Origin: Clusia tigrina | Lineage: Eukaryota > Arthropoda > Insecta > Diptera > Clusiidae | NCBI GenBank assembly: GCA_920105625.2 | Contig: OV050031.1 | Location: 228,084,194-228,148,193 of the forward strand | Direction of reading: 5' to 3' | DNA length: 64,000 nucleotides | In this document: positions 10,727-21,037 of the stretch, in pieces | Layout of the letters: every line of letters begins with the position of its first letter | Numbering within the stretch: position 1 is the first letter of the stretch | Program-made: the position numbers and the translations under genes | The notes under the pieces: model-generated | Databases searched by the model: none | Seen by the model: only the letters and a program-made list of their open reading frames with translations | Told to the model about the DNA's origin: nothing

Positions 10727-11756
10727 TTCCCTTGCCCTTCTTGCCCTTCTTCGATTTCTTCCGAAACGGTCCGAAGCCTTGGCGCACCATGACGCCCCGC
10801 CACCACGCCTGGAGCCGCACCGCACACTCAACCCTGTACATTTGCTGCTCATACAGACGCTGCTGCTCAGCCTTCAACTCCAAATACTCCTGGACGAATT
10901 GCGAGCGCTCCTCGTAGACCTGCTGATGCTGTTCGTGCGAATTCCTCAGCTCCGTTATACGTTGCTGGCTCTGCTGTATTTGCGAGTGCTTTCGCTGCAT
11001 TTCGTCGGTGTACTTCTGCTGCCACTCAGCAATTTGCGCACGTAGTTCCTTCAACTGTGTCGCGCTGAAATTTTCCACTTCGCGTATGATACGCTGCTCG
11101 CCGCTGAGACGCTGCTTAAATTCAATTATTCGCTGTAATAGCTCACGCTCCTCGTTCTGGCATGCAATTGTGGCTTGAGTACAGCGGTTTTCCTCCCAAC
11201 GTACGACTAAGTCATACTCGAGATCATTAACACGCCGCACATGCCGCAAACTGTGCCGCAATGTGGCAACGCGCTCATTTTCAATTTCGATGCGCTGCTC
11301 GCTCGCCAGCCGTGAGCTTTCAATTTGCGCCTTCAGTGATTTGTGTGCGGCCTGAGTCTCGTGTAATTGCTCCAACAATTTCTCTTCCTCGTTTTTCGCT
11401 GCCTTCATCGCCTCAATGGCCGCGAACAGGTTCTCATTTGATTTGCTATTTCCTTCATTATTTGTCAATTCCTCGCAGGCGCGTTCGAATATCCCCACCA
11501 ATGTGTCCAATTCCTTATCCAATTTGATATCGTTGAGCATTTTTGCACTTAGCATATTTTCCTCATTATTTTGTGAAAGCCTTTGCGCCTTAAAGGCCGT
11601 GAGCGAAGACTTTCTTCTCTCTGCTTTTGGTCGGTGGACGCAGACAGAGGCATTCAGTCGCAGCCCTCGTTGATATATGGCGAGTTCCATGGCTATTTGA
11701 TTGTAGGCTACGGCCAGCAGGTCTCGTCGTACTTCTTCCAAATCCTGAGTGGTCAT
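10722..11756 (-). CDS. Dynein regulatory complex protein, DRC9/DRC10 type (IQ-motif coiled coil)
   Basis: This single uninterrupted frame encodes 344 residues. Residues from about 90 to 310 are a long heptad-rich coiled coil (Glu/Gln/Arg/Leu-rich). Residues 313-328 (VRLQAWWRGVMVRQGFG) are a single IQ calmodulin-binding motif with the AWWRG core, and the last 12 residues are Lys/Gly only. Coiled coil, lone C-terminal IQ and basic tail are the layout of IQCG (DRC9) and IQCD (DRC10), subunits of the nexin-dynein regulatory complex of motile cilia and sperm flagella. It is shorter than the vertebrate proteins (about 440). I cannot decide between DRC9 and DRC10. The start is the first ATG of the frame; an upstream X-box supports a ciliary gene. 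No intron is evident. Confidence 0.82.
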   Translation of the reverse strand: MTTQDLEEVRRDLLAVAYNQIAMELAIYQRGLRLNASVCVHRPKAERRKSSLTAFKAQRLSQNNEENMLSAKMLNDIKLDKELDTLVGIFERACEELTNNEGNSKSNENLFAAIEAMKAAKNEEEKLLEQLHETQAAHKSLKAQIESSRLASEQRIEIENERVATLRHSLRHVRRVNDLEYDLVVRWEENRCTQATIACQNEERELLQRIIEFKQRLSGEQRIIREVENFSATQLKELRAQIAEWQQKYTDEMQRKHSQIQQSQQRITELRNSHEQHQQVYEERSQFVQEYLELKAEQQRLYEQQMYRVECAVRLQAWWRGVMVRQGFGPFRKKSKKGKKGKGK

Positions 11757-11933
11757 TTTGCACAGCCTCCGGTCTCACTCTATCACTTCTATCACTCACT
11801 CACTTCTATAATATTTGCAATACCTTGTTTCAACTGGGTATGTCGCTTACTGAACTTTACTTTGCATAAATAGTGAGGTATCCTGCCAACTTGTTTGTTT
11901 ATTACCATGACTACTGTTGCCTTATTTAGGGCT

Positions 11934-11946
11934 GTTGCTTGGAAAC
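11934..11946 (-). promoter_or_regulatory. X-box (RFX binding site) upstream of the DRC-type gene
   Basis: GTTGCT-T-GGAAAC fits the RFX half-site consensus RYYNYY-N(1-3)-RRNRAC with a one-base spacer. It lies about 180 bp upstream of the ATG at 11756. RFX factors drive ciliary genes in flies. The motif is degenerate enough to occur by chance, but its position before a ciliary-type gene is telling. Confidence 0.55.
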
Positions 11947-12094
11947 TGTGACTCTTTGTTAGGCCAATATGTATCTCAGTATAGAATGCTTGGTATAGTG
12001 ATGAAACAATGTTTTAGGGAATTTTTTGGTTAAACGTTATCCTGGCGTTTATAAAATAATTCAGTACTGCGGGTTCCGATTATGTGAAAGAATG

Positions 12095-12600
12095 AATGAA
12101 ACAAAGAGGGAAGGTGTGTCTAAGTCGATTTGTATTGATACTCTACTATGGTCTATACTTCGGGCAAAGTACTCTACGTCAGGCAAAGGCTCGTACATGG
12201 AATTCGTTTGAAGCAGATGTGTGTGAGTCGGTAATGTCAGCTCTAGAAAGTTGCGAAATAATTCACTTCTATTGCTAAATAACATGTTAGTCCTGAAAGC
12301 TAGAAGAAGCCGCCTATATGCCTCACCAGGATCTATAATGAAAGAATGAATGAGTGAAATAAAGAGGGAAAATGTACCTCGACCAATTTGATCCTTTGTA
12401 CTCCTCCTGTATGTACTTACTAAATGTCTGCTATTAGTCCAACAGTTTTAAGGAAACTATATGCCTCACCAGGATATATAAAGAAGGAATTAATGAATGA
12501 AACAAAGAGAGAACATGCACCATGCACCCAATTTGATCTATTGTACTCCTCTTGCAGGTACCTATTAAGGATCTTCTATTAGTCGTCAAGTTCTAAGGAA
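12095..12600. repeat. Dispersed repeat copy A with internal 143-bp duplication
   Basis: This stretch matches 14784-15270: both start with AAGTCGATTTGTATTGATAC, contain GCAGATGTGTGTGAGTCGG, and carry two internal units that begin near TATGCCTCACCAGGAT (12317 and 12460 here), exactly 143 bp apart. No coding capacity is apparent. It is probably the 3' untranslated end of a retrotransposon whose coding remnant follows. Confidence 0.8.
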
Positions 12601-14783
12601 ACTTAGCACTGAGTTGGTGTTCACTCCTCTCATCCTCTCTGCCCTCGGGCCAGTAATACCCCAAATATTTCTTCCTACTAGCCTTCCTGTATATCTTCCT
12701 ATTTCTTCCTAATGCGAACGAAGGCAATGAACATAGACTTTATGTTTATGTTCTTTGGCTAAGGCTTCGCAGTTCATTAGGAGGCACTCTCCTATCTTAT
12801 AATCCTGCTCCTACATGGCTCTGTCTATGCATATGAGCATCTCCATGACCACACATACTTAGTCTTGCACATCATTTATCCCTTTCTGTAGATATTGTTT
12901 CAATAACCCCACCCAACCTTATTATTTTTTATCATCCACCAAGCAAGCTGTTTCTTTACAACTCCTCACTTTGCTTCCTTTAAAAGGATGCTCAGTTGGA
13001 TTCACAATTTTTAGCAGATTTGTGCAAATATGAAAAAGTTCAATTTTTTCGGAATTTCCTTTATTTAAATCCTTTAAACTGCACTGCAAGACTTCTTATC
13101 CTCCGCAGAGGACTTCCATAATTTCGTTATAAATTTGCCACACTCGCAATAAATATTTTTCAATCGCGCTTCTCACTGCACAGCCAAGGAAGCTTTTAAT
13201 ACTGACCGCAAAGTATCCGGCCAATTTCTCTCCACTGCCAATAAAGTTGTCCGGCGGCATCCTCAGCGCAATGAAAAATTCAATACTGTGTCACGTCGGT
13301 GTACACTTCTTGGGGTTTTAAATTAAATTTGATCGGAAAAACGCATAAAACTCCGAAAAGCAGACAAAATATAGAGGAGAGCTGGCAGCTTACAAATGGA
13401 CGATACTGGCTGCTCAAATTTATGTGCAACGATTTGTGCGATTTTGTGCGCTTTCGTCCTTCGTGCTGCGTGCTCACGGGCTCTGTCTCCTTTGTGGACA
13501 GTGCTTTTTGCGTGTACGCTTTCGGCGAGGTGTGTGTCAACATGTTCGAACATCAGATTATAAATTGAATTAATGGCAAAAAGGAGAACGGAACGCCCAT
13601 TATTGGTTAATACTTGTGAGATTGCATTAAATAATGAAACAAAATAGCGACAGAAAGAGCACATGCCGCGATCCATCTGCGATGAGGCAACAACAAAAAG
13701 CTGAGATGTGCAGCAAAGTTGCACAATAATCAACGCCAATCAAATTGAAATATTTCAACAAGGACACTCCTTCCATATCCAAATATCTCCCGAAACTTAC
13801 TTCGTGCAAGAAACTGAAACTGAATCGACCTTCCGCCACACATTCGATGTACGTGCCACGACGCAGAGGAGGTACTTCGTTTCACATTAATGCCAGTTTG
13901 CTTGAGAAGTCGATTATGTGCTGCATTTCAGTGAAGACAACTTGTGCATCGAAATTATGTTCCAAACAGACCCACGAACTCCTGCTTACTATCGCTGATA
14001 TGCGGATGCGGTTAATGCCGTTAATGACACAAACGTGCTGGTATAAATTTCCAATTACTAGTGTCCTTGTAGTGTGTTCTTCGTGCCGAGCTTTTTACTA
14101 TTTACCATGAAAAGTGGACAAGAATTTGCTAAAAACTCCCTGCGAAGATTAGAGTATTAAAATTTATGCTCTTAGGCCTGGCTGCCCTTCAATTTTATAG
14201 TGTCCCTTTTGAAAAAGTTCAATTTGGTCCTTGGCGAACATGTGAAAAGTTGAACGTAATGCTTTCCTGTTTTCTTGCTTGATTTCCTTTTGCTTGTTTT
14301 TTGTTGAAACGAAATGGGTTCATCCCGTTTCTAGTAAGTTTTTAATAGACTTGGAGACAAGTTCAGTTTTATGCTTCATTAAGCACAAGTCGGCAAATCC
14401 TGCACAAAGCGTGATAGGGTTATTAGGAATGTGAAGTTAACGCGCCAGGAAAATGAAGAAAAGGATATGAATTGCAAACGATTTGTTTCAAAAGCGATTG
14501 AATTACGAATACAGCACAAAGCGTAAAAAGCTGGAAAGAGATTCTCATCAGAAAAGACAATTTTTAGGTCTGACAAACTTCAACAGAACCCTTCTATACT
14601 ATATGCGGGTATTAATTTCCACTGAGTAATGAATTCAACACAATTAGTCTTGCAGGAAGCACTCAATTCGTGCGTTCTTGTTGTCAACACACATCGATAC
14701 CTTCAAAAGTAAGGAGAGCTGTGTTCTTCAAGAGTGCTTTAAACGGCAGAGTCACGTGATGCATGCCTGCATTTGCTGTGCTT
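12601..14783. other. Gene-free stretch; possible retroelement remnant at its left end
   Basis: From 12740 to 12800 the sequence (AGGCTTCGCAGTTCATTAGG) matches 15332-15352 in the second copy of the dispersed repeat. Otherwise only short open frames without domains are present (for example 13323-13739 minus). Confidence 0.45.
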
Positions 14784-15270
14784 AAGTCGATTTGTATTGA
14801 TACTCTACTCTGAGGCGTCATGCAAAGTTTCTTACGTAGAATTCATTTGAAGCAGATGTGTGTGAGTCGGTAATGTCGCTACTCCCTGTGTGTGCTAGAA
14901 GGTTGCGAAGTTAAAACCAGCCACTCAATTGTATTGGTAAATAGCATGGAATCCTGTAAGCTAGAAGAAGCCACCTATATGCCTCACCAGGATGTATAAT
15001 GAATGAATTAATGTATGAAATTAAAAGGGGAAATGTACTTCGACCAATTCGATCCTTTGTACTCCTCTTGCATGTATCTATTAAGGGTCTGCTATTAGTC
15101 CAACAGTTTGAAGGAAACTATATGCCTCACCAGGATATATAATGAATGAATGAATGAATGAAATAAAGAGGGAAAATGTACCTCGACCAATTTGATCCTT
15201 TGTACTCCTCCTGCTTGTACCTATTAAAGTTCTTCTATTAGTCGAATAGTTCTAAGGAAGCTTAGCACTG
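14784..15270. repeat. Dispersed repeat copy B with internal 143-bp duplication
   Basis: It is paralogous to 12095-12600, with internal units starting at 14978 and 15121 (143 bp apart). The identical internal period in both copies shows that the duplication pre-dates their dispersal. Copy B lacks some bases present in copy A and is diverged. Confidence 0.8.
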
Positions 15271-15485
15271 AGTTGGGGTTCATTGCTCTAATGTCTCTGC
15301 CCCAGATATTTCTTCCTACTCCGAGTTAAGGCTTTGCAGTTCATTAGAAGGTACTCTGGTGTTTCTTCTGCCTCCGTGCAGAACCTACACATGTTTACTA
15401 GTGAGAGTCCCAGTTTCATGAGGTGGCTTCTTAAAGGGCAGTGGCCTGTGAGGTGACCTGTCAGAGTTCTTAAATTGTTTTCGCT
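15271..15485 (-). pseudogene. Non-LTR retrotransposon C-terminal remnant
   Basis: The minus strand around 15350-15392 reads CRFCTEAEETPEYLLMNCKA, a CxxC...C block typical of the end of non-LTR retrotransposon proteins and similar to other remnants in this window. Flanking frames are broken. It appears linked to the dispersed repeat at 14784-15270, which would then be its 3' untranslated region. Confidence 0.6.
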
Positions 15486-16600
15486 TAACCCTTGTGACGA
15501 GCAAAATTATAGACTAATTTTGCTAAATTTGCCAAAACAATAGTCACCTCGATAATGGTCCATTAGCATCACTAGCGAATAAAGAATTTAAATTGCCATA
15601 GCCAGTTATCCTGCGCGACCCCGTCAGCATTGAATATTATAAATAAAAGAATACCAACGCCCACAGCGATCGAACCAATTAAAACCACGGCGAAGGCGGC
15701 AGCCCATGAAAGGTACGCTGTGTTAAACGTTTGTCAACAAACCACATGCAGATTACACCAACAACTAAGCAAGGGCAATGTCAACAACAGCATTGGCAAA
15801 GCCAAACCAGCCGCTTGCGTAAGACAAAGACAATAAACTGCATGTGGATTACACCAACAAGTATGCAACGACGGACTTAGGGAACCGAAGCCAGCCGTTT
15901 GAACTGACCAACAACAACAACAACAACAACACTAGAGGCAGACTAAGACTAAGCGTGCGTTAATTACAACAAAAACATTACCAAAGCTAAGGCCAAAGAA
16001 GACATGTTCTTTGCTAAGGCAGCCGACTGCAGAGAACAACAACAACAAGGCTCGGCAGAATTTACCGAGTGCGTTAGTTCGGTAAATAGTACAACAACAA
16101 CACAAGGAAAAGAACGCAAGAGCAAAAGAGACGACGACATAACGATCGCTGTGCATACAAGTGGCACGGATATAACACAAAGGAGAAGTATGGAACTAAT
16201 GTTCAAACGCAGAGCGGTAATTTGAATATTATTAACCGCCAACGGAAAGGTACCATGGTTGCAACAACAACAGGGCGTGCAACAACAACGTGCCGCTGCA
16301 ACTACTACGCGCTTGACGACCGCCGGACTTTTCCCGGAAAACGCTGAAGGTCTCCTAAGGTCAAGAGGAATGACAACAACAATGCCTTGGCCTTAGCAAC
16401 AAGAAGCGGTAGTCGAAGCAGCGGCCAGCGGGACTTGAGCAGCAATAAGAGCGTGTCTATAAAAGCGCCTGCAACCAGGCTTACGGTCTCTTTCCTGTTG
16501 CACATCACGCGAGCAAGGACCAAGGAAACGTTGCCGCATCGTCAGACGCCACGAGATCAACAAAAACCTACGGGCACACACACACACACACACACAGACA
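15486..16600. other. Gene-free stretch rich in CAA triplets
   Basis: It contains (CAA)n runs at 15911-15931 and near 16028-16050, and a (CA)n run at 16574-16595. Phrases such as TTACACCAACAA and CAACAACAACA recur at 15751-15766, 15851-15859 and 33235-33244, which suggests shared ancestry with the stretch near 33000-34100, perhaps internal sequence of a long retroelement. No domain could be read. Confidence 0.45.
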
Positions 16601-16605
16601 AGTGC

Positions 16606-16880
16606 TGCGTTTGCTACGAATGCTGGATTTTTCCAATCCACTCTCATAGCGAAACAGAACTTGTTCGTTGAAGTTAACACGGTGGAGGTGGTTTTTCAAT
16701 CCACCACCGCGGAAACTAAATACTAGGGACACCCGGACATAGAAGACGCCCAGAAGTACTGCGTTTGCTACGAACGTTGGGTTTTTCAATCCGCTTTCAT
16801 AGCAAACCAGAGCTTGCTTGTCGAAGTCAAACCGGTGGATGTGGTTTCTTAATTCACCACCGTTGAGACTGGAGACCAGG
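16606..16880. repeat. Tandem duplication, 154-bp period, with GGTGG hairpins
   Basis: TGCGTTTGCTACGAA begins units at 16606 and 16760. Each unit ends with a GGTGG...CCACCACC hairpin-capable segment (near 16682-16708 and 16832-16862). I see no coding capacity. It probably belongs to an untranslated part of a retroelement. Confidence 0.75.
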
Positions 16881-17112
16881 ACTGCACAGCGCCGACCACG
16901 GGAGTGGCCTCCCTCAAATCTTTAATTACTACTGAATATTTTAAACCTAGAAATAAGCAAAAATAAAAAATAAAAAAAACTTTAATATTACAACACGCCG
17001 CGAAGTAATTTTCTGTACACGGCCCTGGCGAACCGGTGAGTATCTCCCCAACAAGACTTGAGTCGTTGCACTGTAGACATAGAAGCTGCACGTTTTGAGT
17101 TGTAGACCCCAA

Positions 17113-17733
17113 TCATAAGCTTGGGTTGTCTATGTTTTGGTAGTGGGGCCCAGTAGCGGGATCTTCTGGATTTTTCTCCTGTCTTAATTTATCTGTTATG
17201 CTATTTGCCCCTATGCCAAAGAATGGTTCAGTTCCAATAAAAGGTGTGGCTGCCCCATTCCTGGCAAAACTATCCGCTTTTTCATTTCCAGGGATCCCAG
17301 TGTGTCCTGGCACCCATATTATGGAAAGTTTATTGAGGCTCCCTAACTTATTTCAAAGCTGTGCGCAGTCCCATACGAGTTTAGAATGAATCTCGTATGA
17401 AATGAGTACTTTCATAGCTGTTTTGCTGTCAGACATGATAGCAATGTCTTGACCCACAAGGTTACGTCGAAGGTGAAAGATAACACAAAGGCGAATTGCA
17501 TGTAACTCTGCCTGGACTATGCTAGGTGATTTCCCCATTCGTTCCGAGTGGTTGACCCTCGGCCCAAATATGCCAGCTCCTATTCCTTCTTCTGTTTTTG
17601 AACCATCTGTGAACCACTTGATGGTATGATCCTTTAGGACTTTTAGGATATCCTGAAGTGATTCAGGTTTCCATTCCTTCTTGTTCCCCAGCTTAACTGA
17701 GAAGCGTTTCTCAAAGTTATACATTTTGTTCAT
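17113..17733 (-). pseudogene. RNase H domain remnant of a non-LTR retrotransposon
   Basis: The minus strand from 17733 encodes IKWFTDGSKTEEGIGAGIFG (first catalytic Asp block), SIVQAELHAIRLCVIFHLRR (Glu block) and IAIMSDSKTAMKVLISY (second Asp block). After a break near 17350, WVPGHTGIPGNEKADSFARNG (the His/Asp block) follows in another frame. All four RNase H blocks are therefore present but split by a frameshift. No reverse transcriptase is seen downstream on the plus side. It is more intact than the remnants at 8830 and 37900. Confidence 0.85.
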
Positions 17734-17739
17734 ATCGGC

Positions 17740-19139
17740 TCTAGACAGGTCCGCGGGGGGTAAGGGTCTATAAAATACAGTTACCAGATAATTAGCATTA
17801 TCAATGAACTTAACAGTGAAATAAAAATTAAATACGAAATAACTCCCGATACTTTAACCTTCGGAAAGAAATGTTAAACTTATTTTATTCAAGGTTAAAT
17901 TTTTCTGCTTTATCGTGCTAGATCAAAGTAAACATAAACAACAACAAACAACACAGAAGTACATTATGTATAAGAATGTGTACACATGCCTACGCACTCC
18001 GAATACGTGCAGCACCAATGCCAACACCAACACCAACACCAACCTCTGTTGCATAGGAATAAGCGGCGACATGTGGTGCGTAAATAGACAAAACAGTTCG
18101 TCTATTTACCAATTCAAATATGGAAAATAGCGCCGAATCCAATTGCCTTTGGTAATGGGAGCTTGTATGCCGAACAAACGCAACCCTCCCGTTCCCCCCG
18201 CATAGCTACACGCTCAAAAAATCACACACCGGTCGCCTTCACCCCTTTAGGGTGCCTCTGATTCGCAGTTGGATACGGTTGATGAATTATGAGACGGTTC
18301 TTGAATGTTGGAAATTTTCCCCGGACGACTGTTTCATAAATTTAAAGTTTCCATGTGGATGCCAAGGCTTCTTCCTTCCACCTTTCAATACACATGTGCA
18401 CGTACATATCTATATAGGAGGCATGTTTCGCAAAGCTTCTTCTTGCTGGACTGTGATTTTTGGAAAAAAAAAATTGCATTTGAAACTGAAACTTAGGACG
18501 GAGCCTAACGAAGCTCTGCCCTACATTGAAAGGACACAGAATTTGAATTTAAATTTCATTTTAAGGTATTACGGAACTTATTTGCTGTGGCCGTTGTTTT
18601 TTCGGCAGCGCACCAAATACCACATTTCAATGGAGGAAAAAATGCCGTGTATTTGAATGCCGTGCCCGTATGAACCACACGAGAACGTGTTCACGCCACT
18701 GCGTCGGGCCGAATGTGTGCATGGTGATAATTGGATTCCAGCCCAAAATATTCAAACCAATGCAAATTTGGACCTACATACAACAAATGTCGTATTTAGT
18801 GTATTCACATTTGGAGTCTCTCAACTTAAATGTGAGAATACTCTGAATTTATTATATAATGGCCGCAGACTTTTCGGTCTCCAGCATGATTCGAATTACA
18901 GTTCAATTTTGTGCTTCTGCCAAATTTTGGGTGTGTTCCTTACTCTTTTGACCAACACACACTTTTGTGGGGTCTCAGTGAATGCGTTGAATGGAGTCTT
19001 AGCATATTTGACTGAGGAGTTACTAGTGAATATGAAGCTATCGGTGTAAGTTCCTCAAATTTAGTGTAGTTATAGAGATAGTCTAACTTATAGAGATATA
19101 GAGAGTTATAGAGATAGTCTAACTCAACCTCAGCGCTAG
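17740..19139. other. Gene-free stretch
   Basis: There are open frames up to 134 codons (18252-18656) without recognisable domains. A short CCAACA repeat lies at 18020-18044. Two GATAGTCTAACT repeats occur near 19074 and 19111. Confidence 0.45.
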
Positions 19140-19496
19140 TTAAGGTGCGAGATCATCCTTTGAACACGGCTATATCACATGGCGATCCTGCCAAACTGTC
19201 ACTTGTGATGCCCGATCCTGCCGAACTAAATTGATGTGCACGATTACGGAAACCTTGGCTATGATTAAAACACTTTTCAACGTGTTGAATGAGGACATCA
19301 CTTGCAATTTATGTCGCGTCCACATCCAGAAGGAAGACTCCAAGCTACAATCTCGTGCCCATAGAAAAAAAACAGTAATAAGACAAAGTAGAATCGACCA
19401 AAGTTCGTTCAAGCCAATCCAAAATGTAGTGCGGTGTGGAAAAAATGAATAGTTGTGAGCGTTCACCGAACCGAACAAATTTACGCGTCAATTTTA
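19140..19496. other. Unidentified segment with repeated CGATCCTGCC phrases
   Basis: CATGGCGATCCTGCC occurs at about 19178, a partial copy CCCGATCCTGCC at 19210, and CATGGCGATCCTG again at 19723. This suggests remnants of one repeated element around the PPP1R14-like frame. I could not assign a class. Confidence 0.35.
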
Positions 19497-19661
19497 ATGA
19501 GCGAAGGGAGTGACAGGAGAAGTTCCGGAGTGAAAGAGCGACAGGAGAAGTTTCTGACCGGCGAATATGGTTCCTATCAGATGAGTTTCATCCGAAAGCC
19601 ACCGGCTGTGCAGATGTGGCTGCATGATGAACTGCACAAACTCTGTATAAAGATTTGGTAG
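19497..19661 (+). pseudogene. PPP1R14-like (PP1 inhibitor PHIN domain) fragment
   Basis: From the ATG at 19497 the frame encodes 54 residues. The last 35 or so (EKFLTGEYGSYQMSF, then IRKPPAVQMWLHDELHKLC) align with the PHIN domain of the PPP1R14/CPI-17 family of protein phosphatase 1 inhibitors: an aromatic Tyr, a basic IRK, the invariant Trp and the ELxxL helix are in register. The family helix normally has RKRL where this has RKPP. The frame stops seven residues after HDELHK, with no clear splice donor, and repeated sequence and a mariner flank it. It is best read as a truncated or retroposed copy; a real exon is possible. Confidence 0.4.
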
Positions 19662-19751
19662 CTATTCGCATCTGTTCGCTCCTAGCTATAGGGTTATTAC
19701 ACTCTCTGCTACAGGCTTCTTACATGGCGATCCTGATCTATATAATAAGTA
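19662..19751. other. Flank between the PPP1R14-like fragment and the mariner
   Basis: Holds a second CATGGCGATCCTG phrase (about 19723-19735) and the TA target of the mariner at 19752-19753. Confidence 0.35.
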
Positions 19752-19753
19752 TA

Positions 19754-21035
19754 CGAGGAGTACTATTTATATTTAGGGAACTGGCAACACTAATGTCAAT
19801 AGCTAAAATCTGGCAACACCATAATAAAGTTTGACATTTTTTAGCATAAACGTACTCACAACGTGTTGATGTACAAGTGCTGTTTTTTCTGTTTACAGTG
19901 AGTTAAGAAAATCAATTTGGCCAAAAATGGAAATTTCAAGAGAAGGTTTTCGTTGGAATATTTTTCACAATTTTCGACGTGGATTATCTCAACAAGAATG
20001 TGTCGATGAACTCCCTTCTTTGTATGGCGATAAAGCACCATCAGAAACCACAGTATATTGCTGGTGTAGTGAATTCAATCGTGGTCGTAGTTCGGTCGCC
20101 GACGAACTCCGTGGAGATCGTCCAAAATCGGTTGTTGTGCCACAAAACATCGATGCAGTGCGTGAACTGATAATGCAAGATCGTCACGTGACATATCGTG
20201 TGATAGAGGACACCTTCGGCATTACTTCCACTTCCATACATTCAATATTGCATGAACATTTGGCTGTGAAAAGGATTTGTTCGCGTTGGATCCCACATAA
20301 TTTGACAATCGCTCAAAAAAAGGATCGTGCCAATTGGTGTAAGGAAATGATTAAAAAGTTCGACCGTGGTGCTTCAAATGACGTGTATAAAATCGTGACA
20401 GGTGACGATTCATGGATGAGCCGGAAACAAAACAACAATCGACCGTGTGGGCATTCCAAGACGAGCTAAATCCAACAAAAGTTGTTCGTGGAAGAAGCAC
20501 AGCGAAGCAAATGGTCGCCTGTTTCTTCGGCCGAATTGGTCATGTGGCCACTGTGCCGCTTGAGCAACGTAGGACGGTCAATTCTAAGTGGTACACGACC
20601 ATTTGTTTGCCGGAAGTCTTCGGAGAAATTCGTAAAACCAACCGCCAAAGACGAATCATTCTCCATCATGACAATGCGAGCTCTCACTCTTCTCGTCAAA
20701 CAGGTGAATTTTTGAGCAGTCAAAACATCGAATTGATGACTCATCCTCCGTACAGTCCTGATTTGGCACCCAATGACTTCTTCTGGTTCCCGAATATCAA
20801 AGGTAAACTGCGTGGTCAACGATTTACGACCGCCGAAGAAGCAGTTGAAGCGTTCAAAAACCATGTTTTGGAGGAGTCTCAAGAGGAATGGAAAAACTGC
20901 TACGACAAATGGTTTGAACAAATGCAAAAGTGTATTTTGATCATCAGGGGAATTTTTTGAAAAACAATAAAATCATTTTCATTTCAAAATGTTTGTGATT
21001 ATTTGCTATTCCCGAAATATAAATAGTACCCCTCG
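19754..21035 (+). mobile_element. Mariner transposon with intact terminal inverted repeats
   Basis: The element is 1282 bp, the usual mariner length. The left end CGAGGAGTACTATTTATATT pairs with the right end, whose reverse complement is CGAGGGGTACTATTTATATT; the repeats run about 27 bp with two mismatches. TA dinucleotides at 19752-19753 and 21036-21037 are the expected target duplication. The transposase frame inside is broken. With intact ends the copy could still be mobilised by transposase supplied elsewhere. Confidence 0.95.
19927..20960 (+). pseudogene. Mariner transposase, frameshifted (D,D34D)
   Basis: The frame starts at ATG 19927 with the N-terminal helix-turn-helix region and the WVPHNLT-like block (here WIPHNLT). 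The first catalytic Asp is in TGDDSW at 20404. The second, in HHDNAS at 20670, and the third, in YSPDLAPNDFF at 20775, are 105 bp apart, so 34 residues separate them, the mariner D34D signature. Right after DDSW the frame shifts at about 20415: comparison with the family indicates roughly ten bases lost before PETKQQSTVW, which resumes in another frame and runs to a stop at 20958-20960. The third-Asp half is otherwise open, so the loss may be recent. Confidence 0.92.
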
Positions 21036-21037
21036 TA

